Of a stretch of DNA of 64,000 nt, positions 45,178 to 57,742 are shown piece after piece. The DNA lies in assembly GCA_018296165.2 (NCBI GenBank), contig JACKQL020000019.1, positions 496,001-560,000 of the forward strand. The letters run 5' to 3'. Position 1 is the stretch's first letter. Each line of letters opens with the position of its first letter. The notes under the pieces are model-generated. The model was not told where the DNA came from. It saw only the letters and a list, made by a program, of their open reading frames with translations, and searched no databases. The position numbers were made by a program, and so were the translations under genes. The DNA is from Termitomyces sp. T153. Taxonomy: Eukaryota; Basidiomycota; Agaricomycetes; Agaricales; Lyophyllaceae.

Positions 45178-45909
45178 CTATTCCGTCCTTTCTAAAAACC
45201 CTACGCCTCCGGCCTTCACCTTTCCCAAAAATATTTCATACCACTTCGCAAACACGCTCATCGGTATAGACAGGTCGAGCGTAACGCTACCTCCGACAAA
45301 TCCCGAAATATAATTGAACAGATGTTTCACAATGCGTTCCGCGAGTAATGTCGCATCCTGCGCTGGATTAGACATAGGCTTGGTGAGGGGCTGGGGAAGG
45401 GCCGCGAGTTCGCTCTGGATTTGGACTAGAGGTTCTATTGCTAGTCCGAGAACAGCGGTAACGTCGTTCTCACTGGTCAGTATGGAGGCTCCAGTGTTTG
45501 AGAAAGCGGTGTGTGCTGCAGAGGAAGACCCTAGTTGGTTAAAAGTACCACGAAGACGGAATATTGCAGAAGGTTTCTCATTGGACAGCCTAAAATTTCA
45601 AAGTGGGGTTAGAAAACATGCCGCAAAGTACACAGCTGACAGATGCACATTCCAAGCAACTGGAAACCTTTCCCTGGCCAGAAGAAGTGAACTGTTGCAC
45701 CATAGCCCTCTGGAAATGGCACTTCGTATCAGGAGGAATCATCAGCAAACGAAATTAGGCAAATCGTATGGTGACCTACCAGTTCCAAGTAGGAAAACTG
45801 TCAAATGGTTAATGGTACTCGCAGCAGGTAGCTCGAAATACGCGTGAGTTTCGTCAATCTGCGTGAGATTGGTTTGAAGCAAGCGCCCGGCGACACAGCA
45901 ACCAAACAT
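45178..45909 (-). CDS. Hikeshi/OPI10 family protein
   Basis: Hikeshi proteins carry Hsp70 into the nucleus under heat stress by binding FG nucleoporins; yeast OPI10 is related. Three exons (45,909-45,780; 45,721-45,649; 45,589-45,178) join in frame to 204 aa, the normal size. The N-terminus MFGCCVAGRLLQTNLTQIDE is diagnostic, followed by STINHLTVFLLGTVPFPEGY, HFFWPGKGFQLLGMLSNEKP, SAIFRLRG, and a C-terminal domain ERIVKHLFNYISGFVGG with KWYEIFLGKVKAGGVGFLER. The frame closes without defects. Confidence 0.93.
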
Positions 45910-46830
45910 TACGAAGACTCCCTTGAACACCCGAAACGGACAATCACAAGGTAATGCTGCGTGGACAACTCGAGTGAGTCCAGCGATGATAAAGGCGTGA
46001 ACGCCATATTTGACCTTGTCGATATTTGTGATCGGGTGTTCAGGTTTTCGAACAGCGACGAGAACGCTCAAGAACGTGTCGAAGAAGGGGATCGAACAAA
46101 TTCCTGTCACACGTATGACTGTGACGACTCTGATGGGCGGCGTGCACTTGACCTTAACTTTATAACTTGCATTGCTCGGATTCTGACCTCGTTTACCTGC
46201 TATTCTTGTCTCAATAACAGAATCCGAAGAACGTGTCTTATGGCAAGTGAGACTCTAATTTCTTCCAATTGCCAAAGATGTACTTGGACTCTGACCTTGT
46301 TCAGCTGCTATCCTTGTCTCAATAACAGAATCCGAAGAACGTAGTACCCTATGGCATGCGAGGCTCAGATCGTCTAATTCCTTGCAATTTCCGAAGATAT
46401 ACTTAACCTCAGTCTTCTGTTGTATGATTAAGGCACTGTCAAGGCCAGGCGTAATGACACATGACTCCAAAGAATCACTTGTCCTCGAAACTCCGAGTCC
46501 GAGTGATATCGGCGAACTGAGAAGCCCTAATCATTTCATTGGGATTGCACTATTCTAAGATCCTCAAAAACGGGGTATAATCGAAAATGCTCCCATTTAT
46601 CCTCACAATCCTCAAAAACTGAAGAGGTATGCGGCGTATGGACATCCGAGACAGAGATGGCGAAAAAAAAGAAAAATGGAGCTGATAGTTCCTAGATTTT
46701 CGGGCGCAGTCTCAAAGACAACTGGTAAGACTGGAGGTTACAATGATAGATACAGAGTAACTTTTTTGTAGAGACTTTAAGCGTACACCTCGAAGCCCTA
46801 AAGTGCCATCTTTGGATCGGACAAGAAAGG
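45910..46830. other. Intergenic with tandem repeat
   Basis: Promoter of the Hikeshi gene on the left. A pair of about 105-bp repeats occupies 46,182-46,412. No gene found. Confidence 0.5.
46182..46412. repeat. Imperfect tandem duplication, unit about 108 bp
   Basis: Copies at 46,182-46,285 and 46,290-46,412 share TGTCTCAATAACAGAATCCG plus AAGAACGT, a TATGGCA segment, and a shared GATRTACTT ending. Confidence 0.8.
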
Positions 46831-48322
46831 CTACACCGGAGGTGAGGGTGAAGGTGAAGTGTTCTCCGAATTTTGATTGTTTTGAGCAAGCGATTTGCGT
46901 TGGACTTCCTTTTCAAGTGCCCGTACACGTTGCAAGATAGTGGGTGGCTGCAGATCAGAGGACGTCGTCAGTCTGGTATTACATGACGAAGACATTGAAA
47001 GAATATACCCTCAACACAAGACGACTAGAGTGATAGATAATCAAGGCTATCCCGATGTGCTATAAACACCAATCAGTGCGTGACAAGGCAGTAGAGAAAA
47101 AAAAGAAGCGTACTACTTTGTATTCATATCGCAAAGCAAAGAATGGGCGCCACAATGCATATTCGAAGGAAACATAGATGCAGCCCAAAACGAGGATGAG
47201 AAGGCTCCAAACGGGTGCAAGGGCTGTCATGGCGACATCCAAACAATTCGAGGAATGGAGAATGACTTCACTCCATGGAGTGTATTTAATTGATACAGCA
47301 ACGAGGGCGACAGAGACGGTAATGGAGAGTATACGTCCCCACCATGAAAATGGCTTCAATATTTTCCATATTTTTCCAGGTATTTTGAATGGAGAGAGGA
47401 GACGGCCGAGAGAGGCGATGACGTAAAAGACAAAGAGGATGATGGAGAACGCGCGTTGAATGGCGAAATTCAAGGGGAACGCAAGCAAGAGATACCATTC
47501 TGTGGTAAAGCGCCGAAAGGTTTCCGCGGACAGCTGGGAATACCCCTTCTCTAAAGAGGAAAAAAGGCAGGCGAGAGGTTGAAAAAGGCAGGCGAGAAAT
47601 CGTTGGAATAGCTCCTTTCGGAAATACCAAGTTAAACTTATCATCGCCAGTATGAACCACCACAATCGCTTCGACTGTTTGCTATTGGGGGCTGAAGTTC
47701 CTGTGTCAAGTGATGGAGGTGGAGGAGGATCTCCGCCAGGTTCTTGAGTCTCGGGGACGTCACGGGCGTTTCTTTCTGCCGGGTGGTCTGGCAGTGGTTC
47801 TGAAGGTTGTGTGGGTTGTGTGTCGGGCAGTGAGGGCGGGGATGAAGGCGGGGGTGAAGGCGGGGCGCCACTGGATGCTTGGGCTTCGCAGACGTCAAAG
47901 GCGTTGCGCTTCTTTGGGATAATCGGTCCTGAGGGAGATGGATATACCAAGCTGATATCGCCATGAGCAGAGAGGGACATCTTGCTGGATTTCCAGATGA
48001 TACCTAGACCAAACATGAAGGAGGCAAAAACCATGAGCAACATGAAGGACAGGCCGACCCAGGGTGAAGGCGGGAATTGTGTGGGAATTGTAGGGGTTGG
48101 ACGGAGAGGGATGTGGATGGTAGGGGTTGGGATCAGTGTTGTGGTCAAGGGCGGGATGGGAGGATGGGCGGGAAGGATCTTGACTTCACCGCCACTATCC
48201 GAGAGGAAGGGCTTACAGAAGGCAGACATGACGAGGACGACAAGGTGCGTTGCTACCCAAGGCCAGCTTGGGAGCGCAGAGCTTGAAGCGAGTTTGGACG
48301 CATAGACAATTGAGAAGGACAT
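46831..48322 (-). CDS. Orphan multi-pass membrane protein
   Basis: I do not recognise the family. Three exons (48,322-47,117; 47,059-47,009; 46,947-46,831) join in frame to 457 aa. The ATG at 48,322 was chosen because the longer frame has only a TTG. Hydrophobic segments: VATHLVVLVMSAF, VGLSFMLLMVFASFMFGLGI, LWWFILAMISLTWYF, a pair around WYLLLAFPLNFAI and FSIILFVFYVIASL, ILSITVSVALVAVSI, and VWSLLILVLGCIYVSFEYAL. A Pro-rich loop between helices 2 and 3 contains a duplicated block (RNAFDVCEAQASSGAPPSPP and RNARDVPETQEPGGDPPPPP). The C-terminus is a charged helix RVRALEKEVQRKS and an S/P-rich end. Divergent from the next gene across about 200 bp. Confidence 0.7.
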
Positions 48323-48527
48323 CGTGGATGGAAGAGAGGAGGGAAAGATAGCGATCAACTTGGAAGCAAAGGCAGAGGCTGACCGCCAGATCGCGTTTCT
48401 GATCGCAAGTCTGGGAGTCCTCTGTACAGGTCAGCCGCTCATCATATATCAGTGTAGAGAACAGACATAGTTACATTTATTCCACAACCACACCAATCAC
48501 AAAGTGTCGACCACCAAACCAGGCGCT
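48323..48527. promoter_or_regulatory. Shared divergent promoter of two orphan membrane proteins
   Basis: Only 205 bp separate the two start codons, so both genes are probably driven from this gap. TATATCA at about 48,445 is the only TATA-like element. No other motif is clear. Confidence 0.4.
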
Positions 48528-49319
48528 ATGTTAATCCTACCTATTTTCGTATCGTGGTTGTTGCTTAACGCTCTCATGGCCGGTGACCCGGATCACAAAC
48601 AGCACGACATCGACCTACTCGACGCTGCCCGGCCCTACTGGGAACGTCTGGACACGGGTATGAGACAAAGGCGACTTCTTCTTGACGAGGCTAGTGTTCA
48701 GCTGTTCGGCAGTGATCTGGTCGCTCTTCCGTCAAACAAGACACATTTTCTGGTGTCATCCTTTGGGGCGATGGCATCAAAGGCAGTCGATCTCGCAAGG
48801 CGAATTCACCAGTCGCCCGGTCCATCGGTGGAAAATCATCTCATGTTAGGGCGCATATCAATCGGCGTTGTTATCGTCGTTCTTCTCATCGCGTTGGTTC
48901 ATCTGCTGCGCGCTTGTCGCCCCCATCTCAGACGCGACACGCCCACCGTTCCAGCCGAGGTCCATCCCACGCCTTCTTCCCAGTCCCAAGCAACTTCCTC
49001 GACCGCTGTTTCCCATTCCATGTCAGCCAGTCCCGGATCATCATATTCTAGAGTCTCGCAATCGCTTTCACTATCAGCTCCAAACAATCTGTTCGCCTCC
49101 TCCAGCACGTCCTCGATCCATGGCCAACTATTTCCTTCTGCCTCCTCGTCACCTGCGGCAGATGGACCGTCTCCCGACTTGATTCAGTCCTCGGATACAG
49201 GTCCAGCCGGACCGCCCAGGGTCCCACGGCGTAAGTTTCGTACTGGGGAACCGTCAGACTTCAAGATGGAGCGTGGCTGCCGACTGTCCGGAGTCCAATT
49301 GAACTCCCCTCAGTCATGA
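48528..49319 (+). CDS. Orphan single-pass membrane protein with Ser-rich tail
   Basis: Single exon, 263 aa. The ATG at 48,528 starts a signal peptide, MLILPIFVSWLLLNALMAGD. A charged helical ectodomain follows (LDAARPYWERLDTGMRQRRL), one Asn glycosylation site (N-K-T in LPSNKTHF), a membrane helix SIGVVIVVLLIALVHLLRAC at about residues 112-131, and a Ser/Pro-rich cytoplasmic tail with repeated S-S clusters (SSSTSSIHGQ; SASSSPAADG). No family recognised. It may act with the divergent membrane protein to its left. Confidence 0.65.
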   Translation: MLILPIFVSWLLLNALMAGDPDHKQHDIDLLDAARPYWERLDTGMRQRRLLLDEASVQLFGSDLVALPSNKTHFLVSSFGAMASKAVDLARRIHQSPGPSVENHLMLGRISIGVVIVVLLIALVHLLRACRPHLRRDTPTVPAEVHPTPSSQSQATSSTAVSHSMSASPGSSYSRVSQSLSLSAPNNLFASSSTSSIHGQLFPSASSSPAADGPSPDLIQSSDTGPAGPPRVPRRKFRTGEPSDFKMERGCRLSGVQLNSPQS

Positions 49320-51633
49320 CCCCCACTGGAGAGACGCCAAGAAGGAGAATTGTGGTGAGAGAACGAGTGAAGACGCAGGAGAGGGGGTTGAAGAGGACGA
49401 TCGATGAAATAGATAGTTGAACGTATTGTATCGTAAGTTTTGAAATTGAAGCTTGATGTCGCACCTATGTAATGAGAGCTGCACATCAGTCGAACGATCT
49501 CGTACTCACACTAACATTGAGTTCACGGCTATGGCTTTGAGTCAATAGAACGTAGAACCAGAGCCAGCTTCCAGCGATGGGTGACTTGGAAATTGGACGG
49601 CTGATTGCGTGAGATTTTTTTTTCGTCTTCAAAATTGTCACTCATGATATAACTACCTAGCGTGCGTGGAAAGAATCAAGGTTGGAAATTGCTAGCGAAC
49701 GCGGAAGTGGTAAGTATGTGGTAAAGAAGGAATCGCTCGTAGCGGAAGTTTCCCGGCCCGATTTAAAGTTAATCAGCGAATGCCAAGGGTATGTTGCGCT
49801 GCGTACGCCCATGCATGGTCTGAACTTGGGCATCCTCACGTCGTAACAACGTACAGGTCACTCCGACGTCATTTCAATTTCAGCTACACCCCTAGGCCCA
49901 CCCGTAAACCCGTGGACCGTCTGAGTGTGTCATGCAACCACCGCAACACGCTGTGTTTCACGGCGGGCGCTTCATGAGGTTATGATTGCAAACTTTATGA
50001 TTGCATGGGAGGGTGATCAAACCATGATCTGGATGAATTTTTGATACGCACTAGGAAGTAAATCGGCTGGAGAAACATTGGTAACCAGAATTATCTCGGA
50101 GATGATTTCCAAAGACGATATCAAGGACATGGGAACAAAGCGTGATAAATACTCAAATTGGTGATGCTAGCGGTGAAAGGGAACTATAGTGCATAGGTAT
50201 TCCACCAAAGTAATCGTAGGGGAGTAATTCTGCGCGGTGGGTCGCCAAAGTGATAAGAGCATGTCCAGCATATCTGGAGGAGAAATTCAACTGGAGGTAT
50301 GTCACCATGATTCGGATAGCACGACAAAACGGCCGCAGCTGGCTTCGAACGGGAGAGGCATAGGTGATAGATAGATTCCAGTCTTGACTAAGCAGGAGAG
50401 TCTGCGAGACTAAAATCTGCATCGTAAAGTTTAATTTCAGGAGGAATGAGCCAATTCTGTTGATATCGGATATCAGACACGGGAACAAGCCAAGCTTTCT
50501 TTGCCGTGAACAGAACATAAAGATGGATAAGTATTCGAGAAGCAGCTGCAGTAGTGTTCAACAAGATACAGCGACAATTGGTGTCATTCAGAACCAAGGC
50601 GCCGTTGGAATTGATTTTCGAACAACTTGTCAGCTGAAGGGGCTTGGTCATCCGACATGCGACAACTCCGAACTTCTCCTCCGAGTCGATATATCACTAC
50701 TTAACACTCATCTTCGATCTGTTGACTATCGGTTTCCGAGCTCAAATTCTTATGAAAGTAACTCGAGACCACTAGTATCAATAATTTCATAAATGATCAT
50801 CTATTACCTGGGCACACTGTTTAATATTTGTGTTACACTGCCATCTTTAGCTTGTCGAGTCCTGATGATCTGATGACCTGCTCGGCACAGTGCTGTACTC
50901 ATGCATGCTGAAAATATATTTGCTCGGCAGTATGCTCTACCCATTCTGTGACCCTCAAGGCACCAGAGAAACCTGGATACAGCCTGACTATTCATCTTAG
51001 AGAGAAACTATCGCTCGAGCATGCGCCTCTCTGGAGGTAATTGTTTGCCGTTCTGAAACCGAACCTCTGAGGTACTATATTGGATGAACGCTTACAACTT
51101 GAATCCGCATCGTCTTAACTGGAAGCGATGCAGATAAACCGGAATGACTATTTTTCTTATTCTAACCTGTCCTACAGTTCCACGCCACGGGGAATCAACT
51201 GGTGATAAGGAGATATTGACCTTGAAAGGTGGAGCATCATTGAGTATATAGTGATATTCTGAGAATATGACATGGAGAAAAATTAAATTGAAAATTTATT
51301 ATCGAAGACCCTTCACCTGCTGGAGGTGGATATTACTTTCCACTGTCGCTTAATATGAATAGCGATGTCGTAGTATCCATCGAACGCTTTTGAAAACACT
51401 TATTGTCCTACACCGCTGATCCGTCGTCTTTGCAGGCTGATACAGGGTCGGAACAAAGACGAGCGCATGACGCAAAACTACATATCATTCTGAGTCGTAC
51501 ATACTGCCAGATTTCCAAAAAAAACCGAACATGAATAGATAAGATAAGATGTTGATCAATCTAGCCGTGTGGAATTCTCGCGCACGTCCCTTTTGTGTTG
51601 TCGCCAAACACCTCGAGTCCATCGGCCGCCACG
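49320..51633. other. Intergenic, 2.3 kb
   Basis: Minus-strand frames at 50,153-50,518 and 50,388-50,651 contain hydrophobic segments (HLYVLFTAKKAWLVPVSD; TYLQLNFSSRYAGHALITL) that might be decayed exons of a membrane protein, but no frame or splice set holds together. Nothing else recognised. Confidence 0.4.
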
Positions 51634-54600
51634 ATGGCGGGTTCAACAATATCCCTCGATTCCCTCAGCTCGCCGTCGCCCTCACTTTCACCACCACCAG
51701 AATCCAATAAACCCGCTGAACCCACTAGCGCTGGTCTAAACAGTGACTCGGAGCTTTCTGAGCTTACTGAGGAGGAGCAAGAGGCCGATAAAAGGGACAA
51801 TGTTCCTCGCAAAGGAATTAGGAATAGCGCCTCACACCGCGGGGGACGCCCCTCGCGTCGTGGGGGGCGCAGAAAAACTAGTAGTATTGTCCCCGCCCCG
51901 ATGTGGGGCTGGGCAGAGACAAGGCCGTCTGCTAACGTCGTTGAGGAGGAAGAAGAGGAAGAGATGGCTGGCCCCCCGCGAGCCATGGAAGAAGAGGAGG
52001 ATGAAGAGGGCGGCCGTGACGACGAGCAGGAAGAGGAAGAGGAAGAGCCAGACGCAAAACAAGTTGGCACTGCTGAGGACGACGATCCGCCTGCTGCCGA
52101 GGGGGACGAGGATGAGTCCATCTCTGGTGACGATGACCCTACGTATCGTTCCCGACGATCTCCACGCAAACCAAATCCTGATGCCAGCATGAACGGCATT
52201 CTGAAGAACGGCGACGACATCGACGTTGACGCCGATGACGATGTCGACGAGACTTCCGATGCAGAAGCCCTACCTGCTCGGACGAATGAGCCTGAAAGTG
52301 AAGATGAGAACGGTGACCAGTCAGAAACGGAGGACGAGGGTGACGACGACAAGGACGTCCTTCCCGCTGCGGATGCCGACGAACCGGCCACTACGACCAC
52401 AACACCCATGGAATTGGATGTCGACGTTGACGTTACAGCGCCCCAACCTCAAGATATTGCTCCTCTTGCAGCTGCAGCCGCCGCTTCGTCTATCATGGCA
52501 GGCTCTGGGATCATTGACCCACCTTCCCCATCGTCATCCCAACGTTCTACTCCTGCTTCTTCTCGTTCGAACTCACCTCCCCCAGGAACTGATGGAGAAG
52601 ATGCAGCTGATGTGAACGCAGGCGAAGAAAAGGATGATGACGACGACGCAGCCCTTGTTGCTACTGCTGCGGATGTTGACGCCGCGGAACAGGAGGGCGC
52701 GGAAAATGATCAAGAGGCAGAGGACGGCGACATTGATGATACCAACCCGGATGACGCGGACAACGAGGTCGAGAGCGACTTGCAGCCCGCTCATCGTGCC
52801 GAAGCGCTGGACGTCCTAGCGACGATAGAACTCAAGTTTGCACTCCTCAGAGAACGTGTGTACGTTGAAAAGATGGAGAACCTCGCTTGGGAGGAGGCAT
52901 TGGTCAATGAGGGTCTGTTGATTACTTTCGTTCTGAATCCAACTCATTTGTCCTCCTTCCAGGCACACATCCAGAGCTCTTACATCTTCAAAGCGAACTT
53001 TCCACCAGAAGGGACAAACGCATAGAGCTCGCGACGCGTAAACGGTTGCTTGAAGTGGCGAATGTCAACAAACGTCGACGAACCGATGAGGATGGTATTT
53101 GGAGTTGGTGGAAGGTATGCAAAGTATTTTATTGCGCAGTGTGACAGTGAACTGATTTATTTTGACAGTTTTCTCGAGATGACCTCCAAACGGAGATGAT
53201 CGCGGAAACTAACAGGAAGCGGAGGCGTATGGAGCGCGAGCGCAGAGTGAACGATCGTCACCAACCTGGTATGATGATCTACAGCCCTCTTTTACCTGTT
53301 TAATCGTAACTTTTTTAGTCCGCGCTATTCCGCCTGCGAATCAAGAATACCCGCCGGCCCAACCTCTCCGCAAAGTCGTCAAGTCTATCGCCTTTAGCAA
53401 CATGCGGACCAAATCTTCTAAAAAGTACTGCCCGCCCCGCCTTGTCTACCCGGAGCTGTCTTCTTTGTCCGAGCACGACGTTGCCTATGATATGGAATGC
53501 ATATTCCAAACACAGCGTGAGCGTTCACGCGTGAGTATGCCGCTAGGAGGATACGATTTGTCCCACGTTCATCGCGTACCCAGTGCTGGTGCCTACCCCA
53601 GCAACGGCCCTTACATGATCGGTGCTGGCCATGTCGGATATCCTCCTGTCCCTCACTCCCATCAGCTGGGTTACAGCGATGGTGGTCATATGAACGGCAC
53701 AAGGCCTTACCTGAACGGTGTTATTAATGTTGATCACCGTATTCCTCCTTTCCCACAGGGCCCTCCTCCCCAGCACGTTCATCCCCATCTGCCGCCGCCG
53801 CCCCAGCCTGTGATGCCTCACTCCCACACGCCATTTACTGGTCCACCAGGATCGCGGAATATCCATATGCAGCAGCCTCAACAACATCCACCACCTGTCC
53901 CACTCCATAGTAGCCATGGCCATCACTCCCACGCGCCTTCGCCACACAACGCAACGCCCCCATTCAACAGTACAGATCAAGACATTCCTATACACTCTCA
54001 TCATACCCACAACCACGCCCCGCCTCACACACATGGCTCCTCGTATTACCTGCCTCGTCGCTCGCCTTCGCCTGCCGGAATAGGAATGATGCAGAATAGC
54101 GGGTCGTCAAACAAGATGGGGCCTGGAATCAATGGAGGATCATCATGGATGGGCTCAGGAATGGGAATGGATCATGTTTATACTGGTTCTGGCCCTGGTA
54201 AGGGCACCGACTGGGGTCGGGATAGGGATAGGGATAGGGATGGGCGATCGGGACCAGAGGAAGATGAACGGGAAAGGATGGCGAGAGAGATGGATAAGCG
54301 AGAGCGGGAACGAGAGCGAGATCAACGTGAACGAGAGATTCAGCATCGCGAGCGGGAGAGGGACGAAAACGAGCGCGAGCGCCATCGTGATATGCACCAT
54401 TTGCATCATCAACCCCCACAACAACATCAGCAGATACCACACCGACATCAGGCCCCTCAACATTTACACCTGCATCCAGGTTCTGGCTCTCAATCTCATC
54501 ACCACATGAATGGTCCACATTACCACCATCGCCCACATCATCACCATGTCCTCCACCACCATCATCAGCCCTCCTCTGGGGCTCACTCAGGTCATCCAAA

Positions 54601-55693
54601 CTCTCTGCCACAGGGAGTACATAGCCCTCGTAGTCTCCAACGTGACCGCGAACGTGAGCGAGAGTATGATAACCGTCCGCCACATCCAGGCCACAACCAC
54701 CCTACGGAAGTGATTAACCTTACCTCGTCGAAGCCTATTACGTCACAGTACCATGACCAGCACCTTCCGCCTGACTATCGAGATATACGAAGCAAACACG
54801 GTGCAGCAGGCGCACGTACGCCTTCTTCCTCTGGGCTTGGGTCGTCAATGATGATAGATGATAAAGATCGACCTCCTCCCATGTCCTTTGCCCTTCCTCC
54901 ATCCCATGGATTGCCACCCCCAAATCATGGGCCTCCTCCTGGATCTAACTCTTTGAATGGGAGGATGACTCCTCCAAGGAACTCTTGGAATACATCTGAA
55001 GACAAGAATCACCGTGTACCTCTTTCACACTCATCTTCTGGCCCCCCTCCAGGGTACCACAACGCTCCTCACGAAAGCGGAACACCTCACACCCGCTCAC
55101 CTAACCAAGCTCATCGCTATACAAACAACGGTAGCTCTTTGAGCCGCGGTCCACCACCGCCGCCAGGACCACCATCCTCGCAGCAGTCCTCTCGTCATAA
55201 TTCCATCGGACTTCACTCACCCCCGCGCCCGACACTTCCCCGCCCTCCCGTCCCCCCCGCACCTGCAAGTCCCACCTCTGCTCCGTACCCGCCCTCGAAC
55301 GCCAACCCTAATTGTTCCCCTTCTCGATTGGCAGATCCTCGTTCGCCCCCTATCAATCTCAAAATGCGGCCCCCTTCTCCACCCCCTAATAAGATGCCCC
55401 CATATGCTGTACTCTCGGGACCCGGGAGGACGTCGACGCCTGCCCTCGAAAAAAACGGACCTCCGGGGCCCGCTTACTCTAGTAGCAGGAGTTCGGAAGC
55501 AATGATGTCATTCCAGGCACCTGGTCGAGGGTACGTCGGGCAGAATGGAATGAACGATAGAGACAGGGATAAGGAGAGGGAACGCGAGCGTGACAGGGAG
55601 CGGGAGAGGCCAATGCTTTCTCACTTTGGCCCGCCACCACCTCCACCTATGCCATCAAAAATGAGTGTGCCACAAATGGTGGATGGCCACTAG
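51634..55693 (+). CDS. Sds3-family protein (Sin3/Rpd3 histone deacetylase complex) with a long low-complexity tail
   Basis: Sds3/Dep1-type proteins hold the Sin3-Rpd3 corepressor complex together. Four exons, introns at 52,913-52,962, 53,115-53,168 and 53,269-53,318, give 1301 aa. Order: Ser/Pro-rich start, an AT-hook-like patch GGRPSRRGGRRKTS (about residue 67), acidic repeats (about 95-270), then the Sds3 domain at about 388-505: ALDVLATIELKFALLRERVY, EKMENLAWEEALVNEGTHPE, LLHLQSELSTRRDKRIELAT and WWKFSRDDLQTEMIAETNRK. After about residue 560 it is disordered and H/P/S-rich with RE/RD repeats (about 805-870) and poly-His (870-930). Sds3 homologues are usually about 300-500 aa, so the tail is unusual. 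No frame defect. Confidence 0.88.
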
Positions 55694-57742
55694 CAGTGGC
55701 GCCTAGCTGCGCGCTGCGTGTTCGTGGGTTATAGGATATAATTCACAAAGTATGAGATTTTTTCGTATCTCCTGGTTCTCTTTCCTCGTTCATATTTGGC
55801 TACAAATGGTTCAAGTCACAAACCGCCACTCTATCCCCTCCTCGCAGTACTACGAATATTTTTAATGTTGCATTTTACTGTTACCCTACTCCTATCCTTT
55901 TCCTGTTTTTTTTTCTTGTCCTGCTCGGCTACATTCCCACGGCTACATTCCCACTTGTATCCATCTTTCGTGTGCCATAGTACGGTTCGCTCAAAATAAT
56001 GTGGAATACTTTCTAGATATGGCTAGGACTTTGCATCAATTTTTGTGATCGAAAGAATGTAGTGAGCTTCTCTTCGAGGTGAGAATGGAGCTGAAGGTCG
56101 TCATTTAGGACGAGCCAGGTGTTATCCGAGTCGGCGTTATCATGTGTAGCTGACTGGTCGCCGCCGAGAGGCAATAGTCAAGAAGCTCGCTTGAAGCGAC
56201 TACGTAAAACGTACTGTGTCGTCACAAGGGAAGGGTTCTCCTTAGTCTGAATGGACAAACTCGGAATCATCCGGACGGAAGGCTCGGCACACAGGCCGTG
56301 GCTCCAAACGTGTGGACATATCTATCCATTTGCATTTCATTTCTGCAACCCAGGCCCTCGATAAGTATTGATCTCTTCTGACGTCCTCATACATCGCTGA
56401 TGTGCATTTGAGCACGCCCTCGAAGCCGTCGCCACTTCTCCACTCTTCTCCAGGTCCATTTTGATCCCGGCGAAAATTTCCGGATTTTGAACTGATGGAC
56501 TTCTTAAGCTTTTTAGCTACATACGTACATAAGTATGGTACGCTATGTAACTCAGAGGCGCTGCGATGACGATATGTACCTAAGATTCTACGGAAATCCA
56601 ATTGTTTACCTTGGCTTATTGCGTGTGAATTTCAAATTCCGTGTCACGGTAGATGTCGAAGCCGTCGCTACTCCTCATGGTCAGGTACAACAACGATTGA
56701 CAATATACCGTTGAAATGGAGCCATTTTCTGATAGCAATGAAAATAAATCCACAAGCGGATTAAAGTACTAGGGTAGTGACTAGATTTCACAACCAACAC
56801 ATCGTACAAGACAGAATGCCATAATAATAGAATCGGATGCTAAGTATGGGATGACGAAACTTTACTGACATCGGCGCGAGTTGCCGTGAGCCGAGCTCGG
56901 CAAGATCCTTGTAGAGGCTGTGCACACTTTTGATTCGTTCAGGCATTTCCGTGATCGCGTTTTTTCAATTGCATGACGTCGTCCTTGTACTTTTTTCTAA
57001 AGAAGTATGTAGCAGAGAACAAGGTGCGGAAACACGGACCTCTAACCCGATGTTAAGAATTACCATTCATCAATATGCTTAGATATCGAGACATTAAGGT
57101 CAATTATTGCCTGAGGACGAGGACGAGACGAATTCCGCATGGTCAGATCGGGAAATGAAAAAATTTCGAAGAAACAAATGCAGAAAATTGAAGCGGGAAA
57201 AATTTGCCAAGGAACGAGGCTCACAAACGCCAAGCATGGCCATCGCAAGTCGCATGTTTGTCCCAAACATTTCGTCTTTTTTCCTGAGCTCAAAACAGAG
57301 CCCCAGACTGCCTGAATGAAGATTACCAGCAACAGGTACATATATTCCTTCTCGATGCACATGAGAAAAAACCTCGTGTGGGAGGCCAACTTTGAGAACG
57401 GCGTAATCGACGTTGTTACAGCGAAAATTTAGCCCGATGACATCGTGTCACAACAAAAAAAAACAGCGTGGCAAGCGAATGAGATCGTCGGGGGGAAGCA
57501 ACGGGCCAACGGCTATTGTGGAACAGACTAGAACAGACTGTGCGCGCCTAATAGAAATCTGGAAACCGCGGCTGTCATCAGGATTGATCAGGGACAGGCC
57601 CCCGGTGGTGACTTGTATTGCTGACGAGAAAGGAAACTTCGCAATTTGGGATTGGACTCTATCCCAAATTAATTTTCGTATGCCAGGGAAATGTGAGTTC
57701 TGGTTCTATCGCGGCCCCTTTTGCTTCTGTCCCGCCTCGACG
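55694..57742. other. Intergenic, 2 kb
   Basis: Small frames (56,242-56,601 minus; 57,060-57,389 minus; 57,107-57,319 plus) have no recognisable domain. The right part (57,413-57,742) is an open frame continuous with the transcription factor, so the factor could have a longer N-terminus, but I see no conserved feature there. Confidence 0.45.

Noticed and set aside
45314..45847. 177-codon plus-strand frame
   Set aside because: It overlaps and opposes the well-supported Hikeshi exons.
51561..52409. Ser-rich minus-strand frame of 282 codons
   Set aside because: Antisense of the acidic repeats of the Sds3-family gene; low complexity only, and the plus frame holds the conserved domain.
57060..57389. 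Minus-strand frame with hydrophobic start
   Set aside because: No homology, no splice or promoter support, and a plus-strand frame of equal quality overlaps it.
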